DNA from: Bactericera cockerelli
Lineage: Eukaryota > Arthropoda > Insecta > Hemiptera > Triozidae
DNA: 64,000 bases
Direction of reading: 5' to 3'
NCBI GenBank assembly: GCA_024516035.1
Contig: CM044966.1
Span: forward strand, 19,538,576-19,602,575
Positions 53,701 to 64,000 of this stretch are shown here, piece by piece. The position numbers and the translations under genes were made by a program. The notes beneath the pieces are model-generated. The model saw only the letters and a list, made by a program, of their open reading frames with translations. It did not search any database and was not told the origin of the DNA. Position 1 is the first letter of the stretch; each line of letters begins with the position of its first letter.

Positions 53701-56700
53701 GTAGACAGTCATATCCACATATTAATGGAACCAAGGTCTGTCGTATACTTGAATGTAATCCATGAAAAATTCCTTGTACAATCATTTTTGTATTTTTTAC
53801 AAAGTCGCGGGCGCCCTCAAATTTTCTCGATTCTAGTTGCAAATATTATTAGACATATTTTAAGCAAAAAAAATTGAATAAAAGCTGGCGGTAGACAGTC
53901 ATATCCACTAATTGATGGAACCAAGGTCTGTCGTATACTTGAATGTAATCCATGAAAAATTCCTTGTACAATCATTTTTGTATTTTTTACAAAGTCGCGG
54001 GCGCCCTCAAATTTTCTCGATTCTAGTTGCAAATATTATTAGACATATTTTAAGCAAAAAAAATTGAATAAAAGCTGGCGGTAGACAGTCATTACCACTT
54101 AAATGGAACCAAGGTCTGTCGTATACTTGAATGTAATCCATGAAAAATTCCTTGTACAATCATTTTTGTATTTTTTACAAAGTCGCGGGCGCCCTCAAAT
54201 TTTCTCGATTCTAGTTGCAAATATTATTAGACATATTTTAAGCCAAAAAAAATTGAATAAAAGCTGGCGGTAGACAGTCATATCCACTAATTGATGGAAC
54301 CAGGGTCTGTCGTATACTTGAATGTAATCCATGAAAAATTCCTTGTACAATCATTTTTGTATTTTTTACAAAGTCGCGGGCGCCCTCAAATTTTCTCGAT
54401 TCTAGTTTGCAAAATATTATTAGACATATTTTAAGCGAAAAAAAAAATTGAATAAAAGCTGGCGGTAGACAGTCATATCCACTATTGATGGAACCAAGGT
54501 CTGTCGTATACTTGAACTGTAATCCATGAAAAATTCCTTGTACAATCATTTTTGTATTTTTTACAAAGTCGCGGGCGCCCTCAAATTTTCTCGATTCTAG
54601 TTGCAAATATTATTAGACATATTTTAAGCAAAAAAAAATTGAATAAAAGCTGGCGGTAGACAGTCATATCCACTATTGATAGGAACCAAGGTCTGTCGTA
54701 TACTTGACTGTAATCCATGAAAAATTCCTTGTACAATCATTTTTGTATTTTTTTACAAAGTCGCGGGCGCCCTCAAATTTTCTCGATTCTAGTTTCAAAT
54801 ATTATAGACATATTTTAAGCAAAAAAAATTGAATAAAAGCTGGCGGTAGACAGTCATATCCACTATTGATGGAACCAAGGTCTGTCGTATACTTGAATGT
54901 AATCCATGAAAAATTCCTTGTACAATCATTTTTGTATTTTTTACAAAGTCGCGGGCGCCCTCAAATTTTCTCGATTCTAGTTGCAAATATTATTAGACAT
55001 ATTTTAAGCGAAAAAAAATTGAATAAAAGCTGGCGGTAGACAGTCATATCCACTAATATGGAACCAGGGTCTGTCGTATACTTGAATGTAATCCATGAAA
55101 AATTCCTTGTACAATCATTTTTGTATTTTTTACAAAGTCGCGGGCGCCCTCAAATTTTCTCGATTCTAGTTGCAAATATTATTAGACATATTTTAAGCGA
55201 AAAAAAATTGAATAAAAGCTGGCGGTAGACAGTCATATCCACTAATTGATGGAACCAGGTCTGTCGTATACTTGCATGTAATCCATGAAAAATTCCTTGT
55301 ACAATCATTTTTGTATTTTTTACAAAGTCGCGGGCGCCCTCAAATTTTCTCGATTCTAGTTGCAAATATTATTAGACATATTTTAAGCGAAAAAAAATTG
55401 AATAAAAGCTGGCGGTAGACAGTCATATCCACAATTATGGAACCAGGGTCTGTCGTAACTTGAATGTAATCCATGAAAAATTCTTTGTACAATCATTTTT
55501 GTATTTTTTACAAAGTCGCGGGCGCCCTTAAATTTTCTCGATTCTAGTTGCAAATATTATTAGACATATTTTAAGCAAAAAAAATTGAATAAAAGCTGGC
55601 TGTAGACAGTCATTACCAAACTTAATGGAACCAAGGTCTGTCGTATACTTGATGTAATCCATGAAAAATTCCTTTCAATCATTTTTGTATTTTTACAAAG
55701 TCGCGGGCGCCCTCAAATTTTCTCGATTCTAGTGCAAATATTATTTGACATATTTTAAGCCAAAAAAATTGAATAAAAGCTGGCGGTAAACAGTCATATC
55801 CACTATTGATGGAACCAGGTCTGTCGTATACTTGAATGTAATCCATGAAAAATTCCTTGTACAATCATTTTTGTATTATTTACAAAGTCGCGGGCGCCCT
55901 CAAATTTTCTCGATTCTAGTTGCAAATATTATTAGACATATTTTAAGCGAAAAAAAAATTGAATAAAAGCTGGCGGTAGACAGTCATATCCACAATTAAT
56001 GGAACCAGGGTCTGTCGTATACTTGAATGTAATCCATGAAAAATTCCTTGTACAATCATTTTTGTATTTTTTACAAAGTCGCGGGCGCCCTCAAATTTTC
56101 TCGATTCTAGTTGCAAATATTATTAGACATATTTTAAGCGAAAAAAAAAATTGAATAAAAGCTGGCGGTAGACAGTCATATCCACTAATGATGGAACCAA
56201 AGGTCTGTCGTATACTTGAATGTAATCCATGAAAAATTCCTTGTACAATCATTTTTGTATTTTTTAACAAAGTTGCGGGCGCCCTCAAATTTTCTCGATT
56301 CTAGTTGCAAATATTATTAGACATATTTTAAGCGAAAAAAAATTGAATAAAAGCTGGCGGTAGACAGTCATATCCACAATTAATGGAACCAGGTCTGTCG
56401 TACACTTGAATGTAATCCATGAAAAATTCTTTGTACAATCATTTTTGTATTTTTTACAAAGTCGCGGGCGCCCTTAAATTTTCTCGATTCTAGTTGCAAA
56501 TATTATTTGACATATTTTAAGCCAAAAAAAATTGAATAAAAGCTGGCTGTAGACAATCATTACCAATACTTAAAGAACCAAGGTCTGTCGTATACTTGAA
56601 TGTAATCCATGAAAAATTCCTTGTACAATCATTTTTGTATTTTTTACAAAGTCGCGGGCGCCCTCAAATTTTCTCGATTCTAGTTGCAAATATTATTTGA

Positions 56701-58059
56701 CATATTTTAAGCCAAAAAAAATTGAATAAAAGCTGGCGGTAGACAGTCATATCCACTAATGATGGAACCAAGGTCTGTCGTATACTTGAATGTAATCCAT
56801 GAAAAATTCCTTGTACAATCATTTTTGTATTTTTTACAAAGTCGCGGGCGGCCTCAAATTATCTCGATTCTAGTTTTAAATATTAATAGACATATTTTAA
56901 GCGAAAAAAAATTGAATAAAAGCTGGCTGTAGACAGTCATTACCAATATTTAAAGAACCAAGGTCTGTCGTATACTTGAATGTAATCCATGAAAAATTCC
57001 TTGTACAATCATTTTTGTATTTTTTACAAAGTCGCGGGCGCCCTCAAATTTTCTCGATTCTAGTTGCAAATATTATTTGACATATTTTAAGCCAAAAAAA
57101 ATTGAATAAAAGCTGGCGGTAAACAGTCATATCCACTATTGATGGAACCAGGTCTGTCGTATACTTGCCTGTAATCCATGAAAAATTCCTTGTACAATCA
57201 TTTTTGTATTTTTTACAAAGTCGCGGGCGCCCTCAAATATTCTTGATTCTAGTTTCAAATATTATTAGACATATTTTAAGCGAAAAAAAATTGAATAAAA
57301 GCTGGCGGTAGACAGTCATATCCACTATTGAAGGAACCAAGGTCTCTCGTATACTTGCCTGTAATCCATGAAAAATTCCTTGTACAATCATTTTTGTATT
57401 TTTTACAAAGTCGCGGGCGCCCTCAAATTTTCTCGATTCTAGTTGCAAATATTATTTGACATATTTTCAACCAAAAAAAATTGAATAAAAGCTGGCGGTA
57501 GACAGTCATATCCACTAATGATGGAACCAAGGTCTGTCGTATACTTGAATGTAATCCATGAAAAATTCCTTGTACAATCATTTTTGTATTTTTTACAAAG
57601 TCGCGGGCGCCCTCAAATTTTCTCGATTCTAGTTGCAAATATTATTAGACATATTTTAAGCGAAAAAAAAAATTGAATAAAAGCTGGCGGTAGACAGTCA
57701 TATCCACTATTGATGGAACCAGGGTTTTAAACACATATAACTGTAATAGTAGGTAATATTTTTTTTATTCTAGTTACAAATTTTATTGACCGTTGGTTTT
57801 AAAAAAAAATACTAATAAATGTTCGTCATCTACGGGTTGCCCTCTTATTTTTGGCTTCAAAAAGTAGTAGTTCTGTGAACTGAAAACCTCACACAGATAT
57901 ATTTTTCCAATCAAACATGAGAAAATAGAGACCTCTCATTCAAAACCACACTCAATAGGTTAGAATTAAATACTAAACCGGCCATTTTTTGGCCCTCTTT
58001 CGAAATTCTACCACAGTGTTTCCCCCTTAGTTTTCATGACCACAAAATTTCACTATACA

Positions 58060-58462
58060 GGGTGCCCCGGTTAGAGATGCATATATTTTGAGGATAGGTT
58101 CAGCCCACCGTGGACTATCATATAAGATCAACTTGCAGTGGGGCATTTTGTTCGTTAAAGAGTTATGGCCAAATCCCTGTTTTTCCCACAGGTCTAGAGG
58201 TCACTTGGATCGATGCACGTTATTAAAGAAATGATAGCCAGTAGGTAAGTTTTGCTTCATTTATGGATAGTCATGCATATTTCCCTTGAAATGCAGTTAG
58301 TTGCATCAAAAAATATTGAAACACCAGAGAGATATTTAATAAGTTAAAAAAAAATTCTCCGAATATCCCATTTTTCCCTCTTCTCCCTTTCGTTAATTGA
58401 GAGTACTTCTACAATTGCAATTCTGCGTACCACTAGTTAAAATACCCTCTGCTATGTTGTTT
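58060..58462 (+). mobile_element. Family-J element, left arm of the spacer inverted repeat
   Basis: CAGGGTGCCCCGGTTAGAGA start matches 38737; its end (58345-58462) is mirrored at 59605-59720. Confidence 0.6.
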
Positions 58463-58578
58463 CAATAAATTCTATGTTCTTTCGGACAGGTGAAGGAACA
58501 AATGAGATACGCTTTATTAAACGGCACCAGAAGGAGAGAAACACATCTTTTTTTTTTCTTTTCTTTTTTTTAACGTCG

Positions 58579-58782
58579 CTTTCAACTGCATGGTCATATC
58601 ACGACGGGGTGCCACCCTCCATTTGCAGGAAACTCACAAACCCGCTACCCACATTAACCTCACCCAGCCTGGGTTGGGCCGGAATGCCAGCATCACGAAG
58701 TCTTCACCTCGCTGGACGTTGCTTAACTTCGGTGATCCAACGAGAACCGGTGCATTCAACGCGCCATCGCCGCTGGCTAAAC
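58579..58782 (-). mobile_element. 5S rRNA-derived SINE or pseudogene
   Basis: On the minus strand from about 58777: GCCAGCGGCGATGGCGCGTT, GAATGCACCGGTTCTCGT, TGGATCACCGAAGTTAAGCA, ACGTCCAGCGAGGTGAAGAC, TTCGTGATGCTGGCATTCC. This follows the order of animal 5S rRNA (…CACCGGTTCTCGTCCGATCACCGAAGTTAAGCA…, then GGTTAGTACTTGGATGGGTGACCGCC), with increasing divergence in the second half where the internal promoter C-box lies. About 100 bp of non-5S sequence follows, to 58579, as in 5S-headed SINEs (SINE3 type). Too diverged to be a working 5S gene. Confidence 0.75.
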
Positions 58783-59284
58783 ACATCTTTTAAATTTTGA
58801 ATCTGGGCGCTATTGCATTTTGAAGAACACTCGATGTCTGAAGCGGTCTGTGTGACCATTATTGTGTCAACTGCAAGTTATAAATTATTTTTTTTTAAAA
58901 CAAATAGTTCTACTTACTAACTATATCACTCAAATCAAATAGATAAATTAACAAGGCCATCGATTTGTTCGGTGGAAGAGAAAGCCACAAGCTTTAACTT
59001 CGACCCTTGGTTCGCTACATATTCCTTTGTGATCTTTTCATTTCATTTCCTGTGTTGTAGAAGCAGAATGTAGTATGTAGTTTACCAATAAAGTATTATT
59101 AATTGTAACCTGAATGCTGGATGTTCGAGTGTTACCCAAGGTTAATTTTCAGCACTTTTTTGTTATGTTTTAGATAATATTATCATGATTCTGATAAACA
59201 CAAAAATGATATTTTAAATTTTACTTCTAAAAATATAATCAAAATACGTACATCACATTTTTTGCGAGCGTGGATTCTTTCTTC

Positions 59285-59395
59285 TTGTGTATTCTTTGTC
59301 CATAATTACACCACTGGTTGCTGCTTTCATAACAGCATCTCTCATTTTTCCTCACGAGGAGCCTGTGACCCCGTAACCCCATTCACGTAAAGAGT
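59285..59395 (-). mobile_element. SINE-D tail fragment
   Basis: CCATAATTACACCACTGGTT, CATTTTTCCTCACGAGGAGC and CTGTGACCCCGTAACCCC resemble the SINE-D body on the minus strand; the tRNA-like head is absent. Confidence 0.5.
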
Positions 59396-59419
59396 TCACA
59401 ACGACCGACCATTGTGAAT

Positions 59420-59720
59420 GATCAATTTTCTTCTGTTAAACATCCCAGGGCAGTGTATTTACATATCAAATTACGCGCCAATTCTGTTAAAATTCAGCAA
59501 ACTTTGAATATTCCATTATGATTCAGAAGTGTTTTTGAGCTTTGTGTGTCTTGCGTTCCATGACCATTAAAATAATTTAAATGAGCTTTCTTTTTTTCTA
59601 AAACTAAACATAACAGGGTATTTTTTTAACTAGTGATACGCAGAATTGCAATTGTAGAAGTACTCGAAATTCACGACAGGGAAAAAAGGGAAAAATGGAA
59701 TTTTCGGGAATTTTTTTTGA
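59420..59720 (-). mobile_element. Family-J element, right arm of the spacer inverted repeat
   Basis: Reverse strand matches 38862-39030 (TTAACAGAATTGGCGCGTAA, CACTGCCCTGGGATGTTTAA) and 58345-58462. Confidence 0.6.
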
Positions 59721-60089
59721 AAAATTGAAATTTTAAGAGGCTTGCTTTATTGATATAAAATAGAAAAATCTTTTTCAATTTTCTTCAAAGAGGCCCCATT
59801 TGGCCTCAAGTGGCCTAATTCGATCTAAAAACTATAGGGAAAATTTTAAAACTCAAATGAACATGTACACAAAGTTTCTTCAATTTTGAAGAATCTGGTA
59901 GATAGTTATAGCGGAACATAGAGACAGTTAGCCAAACGAAAGCCCAATAGTCCAGTATCCAAGTTAAGACAGGACCTTACTCAGTAAGATCGCTTCGCTC
60001 CCTCACTGTGTTCAGTTAATAAGGCAAGATGAATTTGAGTTTATTTATCGAACTAATAAACATGTTTTCAAACAAGATCTTAAGTTAGA

Positions 60090-60214
60090 CACCGAAAAAC
60101 ACTGCCAATATTATGGACTCAATATTTCCTCGTGATTTTGATATTTTAGACCAAATCACTTGTATCTCCAAAACCGATTATCCGAATTTCTTCAAATTTG
60201 TTTTATATGGTAGA
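60090..60214 (-). mobile_element. Family-H end at the satellite junction
   Basis: Reverse complement of about 30800-30935 (AAAAACACTGCCAAT, AATATTTCCTCGTGATTTTG, ATCACTTGTATCTCC, TTCTTCAAATTTGTTTT). Similarity ends exactly where the satellite begins (ATGGTAGAAT then TACAGGCAAG). Confidence 0.65.
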
Positions 60215-63200
60215 ATTACAGGCAAGTATACGACAGACCTTGGTTCCATCATTAGTGGATATGACTGTCTACCGCCAGCTTTTATTCAATTTTTTTTCGC
60301 TTAAAATATGTTTAATAATATTTGCAACTAGAATCAAGAAAATTTGAGGGCGCCCGCGACTTTGTAAAAAATACAAAAATGATTGTACAAGGAATTTTTC
60401 ATGGATTACAGGCAAGTATACGACAGACCTTAGTTCTTTAAATATTGCTAATGACTGTCTACTGCCAGCTTTTATTTAGTTTTTTTTTGCTTAAAATATG
60501 TCTTATAATATTTGCAACTAGAATCGAGAAAATTTGAGGGCGCCCACGACTTTCTAAAAAATACAAAAATGATTGTACAAGGAATTTTTCATGGATTACA
60601 GGCAAGTATACGACAGACCTTGGTTCCATCATTAGTGGATATGACTGTCTACCGCCAGCTTTTATTCAATTTTTTTTTCGCTTAAAATATGTTATATAAT
60701 ATTTGAAACTAGAATCGAGAAAATTTGAGGGCGCCCACGACTTTCTAAAAAATACAAAAATGATTGTACAAGGAATTTTTCATGGATTACAGGCAAGTAT
60801 ACGACAGACCTTGGTTCCATCATTAGTGGATATGACTGTCTACCGCCAGCTTTTATTCAATTTTTTTTTCGCTTAAAATATGTCATATAATATTTGAAAC
60901 TAGAATCGAGAAAATTTGAGGGCGCCCGTGACTTTGTAAAAATTACAAAAATGATTGTACAAAGAATTTTTCATGGATTACAGGCAAGTATACGACAGAC
61001 CCTGGTTCCATTAATTGTGGATATGACTGTCTACCGCCAGCTTTTATTCAATTTTTTTTCGCTTAAAATATGTCATATAATATTTGCAACTAGAATCGAG
61101 AAAATTTGAGGGCGCCCGCGACTTTGTAAAAATTACAAAAATGATTGTACAAAGAATTTTTCATGGATTACAGGCAAGTATACGACAGACCCTGGTTCCA
61201 TTAATTGTGGATATGACTGTCTACCGCCAGCTTTTATTCAATTTTTTTTCGCTTAAAATATGTCATATAATATTTGCAACTAGAATCAAGAAAATTTGAG
61301 GGCGCCCGCGACTTTGTAAAATATACAAAAATGATTGTACAAGGAATTTTTCATGGATTACAGGCAAGTATACGACAGACCTTGGTTCCATCATTAGTGG
61401 ATATGACTGTCTACCGCCAGCTTTTATTCAATTTTTTTTGGCTTAAAATATGTCTAATAATATTTGCAACTAGAATCGAGAAAATTTGAGGGCGCCCGCG
61501 ACTTTGTAAAAAATACAAAAATGATTGTACAAGGAATTTTTCATGGATTACAGGCAAGTATACGACAGACCTTGGTTCCATCATTAGTGGATATGACTGT
61601 CTACCGCCAGCTTTTATCAATTTTTTTTCGCTTAAAATATGTCTAATAATATTTGAAACTAGAATCAAGAAAATTTGAGGGCGCCCGCGACTTTGTAAAA
61701 AATACAAAAATGATTGTACAAAGAATTTTTCATGGATTACATTCAAGTGTACGACAGACCCTGGTTCCATTAATTGTGGATATGACTGTCTACCGCCAGC
61801 TTTTATTCAATTTTTTTTCGCTTAAAATATGTCTAATAATATTTGCAACTAGAATAAAGAAAATTTGAGGGCGCTTGTAACTTTGTAAAAATTACAAAAA
61901 TGATTGTACAAAGAGTTTTTCATGAATTACAGGCAAGTATAAGACAGACCTTGGTTTCCTTCAATAGTGGATATGACTGTCTGCTGCCAGCTTTTATTCA
62001 AGTTTTTTTCACTTAAAATATGCACAATAATATTTGCAACTAGAATCAAGAAAATTTTAGGTCGCCCGTGACTTTGTAAAAAATACAAAAATGATTGTAC
62101 AAAGAATTTTTCATGGATTATAGGCAAGTTTACGACAGACCCTGGTTCCATCAATAGTGGATATGACTGTCTACCGCCAGCTTTTATTCAAATTTTTTTC
62201 GCTTAAAATATGTCTAATTATATTTTCCATATAGAATCGAGAAAATTTGAGGGCGCCCGCGACTTTGTAAAAAATACAAAAATGATTGTACAAAGAATTT
62301 TTCATGGATTATAGGCAAGTTTACGACAGACCTTGGTTCCATCATTAGTGGATATGACTGTCTACCGCCAGCTTTTATTTAGTTTTTTTTTGCTTAAAAT
62401 ATGTCTTATAATATTTGCAACTAGAATCGAGAAAATTTGAGGGCGCCCGCGACTTTGTAAAAAATACAAAAATGATTGTACAAGGAATTTTTCATGGATT
62501 ACAGGCAAGTATACGACAGACCTTGGTTCCATCAATAGTGGATATGACTGTCTACCGCCAGCTTTTATTCAATTTTTTTCGCTTAAAATATGTCTAATAA
62601 TATTTGCAACTAGAATCAAGAAAATTTGAGGGCGCCCGCGACTTTGTAAAAAATACAAAAATGATTGTACAAGAATTTTTCATGGATTACAGGCAAGTAT
62701 ACGACAGACCCTGGTTCCATTAATTGTGGATATGACTGTCTACCGCCAGCTTTTATTTAGTTTTTTTTTTGCTTAAAATATGTCTTATAATATTTGCAAC
62801 TAGAATCGAGAAAATTTGAGGGCGCCCGCGACTTTGTAAAAAATACAAAAATGATTGTACAAGGAATTTTTCATGGATTACAGGCAAGTATACGACAGAC
62901 CTTGGTTCCATCATTAGTGGATATGACTGTCTACCGCCAGCTTTTATTCAAATTTTTTTCGCTTAAAATATGTCTAATAATATTTGCAACTAGAATCGAG
63001 AAAATTTGAGGGCGCCCGCGACTTTGTAAAAAATACAAAAATGATTGTACAAGGAATTTTTCATGGATTACAGGCAAGTATACGACAGACCTTGGTTCCA
63101 TCAATAGTGGATATGACTGTCTACCGCCAGCTTTTATTCAATTTTTTTTCGCTTAAAATATGTCTAATAATATTTGAAACTAGAATCAGAAAATTTGAGG

Positions 63201-64000
63201 GCGCCCGCGACTTTGTAAAAAATACAAAAATGATTGTACAAGGAATTTTTCATGGATTACAGGCAAGTATACGACAGACCTTGGTTCCATAAATTTAGTG
63301 GATATGACTGTCTACCGCCAGCTTTTATTCAATTTTTTTTCGCTTAAAATATGTTTAATAATATTTGCAACTAGAATAAGAAAATTTGAGGGCGCTGTAA
63401 CTTTGTAAAAATTACAAAAAATGATTGTACAAAGAGTTTTTCATGAATTACAGGCAAGTATAAGACAGACCTTGGTTCCTTCAATAGTGGATATGACTGT
63501 CTGCTGCCAGCTTTTATTCAAGTTTTTTTTCAGCTTAAAATATGTCTAATAATATTTGAAACTAGAATCGAGAAAATTTGAGGGTGCCCGCGACTTTGTA
63601 AAAAATACAAAAATGATTGTACAAGGAATTTTTCATGGATTACAGGCAAGTATACGACAGACCTTGGTTCCATCAATAGTGGACATGACTGTCTACGCCA
63701 GCTTTATTTAGTTTTTTTTCGCTTAAAATATGTCTTATAATATTTGCAACTAGAATCGAGAAAATTTGAGGGTGCCCGCGACTTTGTAAAAAATACAAAA
63801 ATGATTGTACAAAGAATTTTTCATGGATTATAGGCAAGTTTACGACAGACCTTGGTTCCATCATTAGTGGATATGACTGTCTACCGCCAGCTTTTATTCA
63901 ATTTTTTTTGGCTTAAAATATGTCAATAATATTTGCAACTAGAATCAAGAAAATTTGAGGGCGCCCGCGACTTTGTAAAAAATAAAAAATGATTGTACAA
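60215..64000 (+). repeat. Satellite array 2, inverted relative to array 1, about 20 copies, open-ended
   Basis: Same monomer as array 1 in reverse orientation, read as TACAGGCAAGTATACGACAG, CCTTGGTTCCATCATTAGTG, GGATATGACTGTCTACCGCC, AGCTTTTATTCAATTTTTTT, GCAACTAGAATCGAGAAAAT, GAGGGCGCCCGCGACTTTGT. Mostly the CCTGTAA variant (TTACAGGCAAG); an ATTCAAG unit appears at about 61740 and the CATTAGCAATATTT-type unit at 60430-60460. The array runs past the window end. A few units differ more (61860-62100, 63370-63540). Confidence 0.97.

Larger units (their letters stand above)
57725..60214. other. Spacer between inverted satellite arrays, with its own inverted repeat
   Basis: Begins with a decayed half monomer (about 57750-57820: ATTCTAGTTACAAATTTTAT). 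Arms 58345-58462 and 59605-59720 are inverted copies (both read ACTTCTACAATTGCAATTCT then GCGTA[CT]CACTAGTTAAAA). Family-J pieces lie outside or inside these arms, and the centre holds a 5S-derived SINE and a SINE-D tail. No protein gene recognised. Confidence 0.8.

Noticed and set aside
58474..58800. 108-codon ORF
   Set aside because: It covers the antisense of the 5S-derived element; no protein similarity.

Overview
The window looks like repeat-rich chromosomal DNA from an arthropod, most likely an insect. The reasons are an animal BEL/Pao retrotransposon, jockey-type LINE fragments, many tRNA-derived SINEs, AT-rich intergenic DNA with GC-rich coding islands, and a Wnt acyltransferase gene (porcupine). 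A hemipteran such as a planthopper is possible, but the sequence alone does not prove it. There is no bacterial gene, no CRISPR array and no intact tRNA or rRNA gene. Family letters (SINE-A to E, LINE-G, H, J) are my own labels.

Layout. 1-3.3 kb: a probable first coding exon on the minus strand (2715-2861) with a GC-box promoter. Its putative intron holds a 31-bp and a 39-bp minisatellite. 3.3-6.3 kb: SINEs, a LINE 3' end and simple repeats. 6.33-12.39 kb: a young, nearly complete BEL/Pao LTR retrotransposon with seemingly identical LTRs, a 5-bp target duplication and one frameshift in the integrase. 12.4-31.4 kb: a mosaic of nested SINEs, hAT-type DNA transposons with 8-bp target duplications, LINE remnants, several minisatellites and two large foldback structures; I see no host gene here. 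31.5-33.1 kb: a 77-bp minisatellite whose unit is the stop codon and 3' flank of the neighbouring gene. 33.1-34.5 kb: a single-exon porcupine-like MBOAT gene on the minus strand with one apparent frameshift near its N-terminus. 34.5-42.5 kb: MITEs, tandem repeats and a LINE reverse-transcriptase fragment.

42.57-57.72 kb: a large satellite array of about 190-bp monomers, roughly 76-80 copies. It contains a 703-bp pure poly(A) tract flanked by eroded monomers, probably an assembly artefact. 57.7-60.2 kb: a 2.5-kb spacer with its own inverted repeat and a 5S-rRNA-derived SINE. 60.2-64.0 kb: the same satellite in the opposite orientation, running off the window. The arrays and the spacer repeat are roughly symmetric around 59.0 kb, so the right third of the window is one very large imperfect palindrome.

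The most notable theme is tandem repeats seeded from gene edges. One array repeats an exon-intron boundary with its splice donor. Another repeats the last codons, stop and 3' flank of porcupine. Together with the inverted satellite these are the parts most worth a second look.
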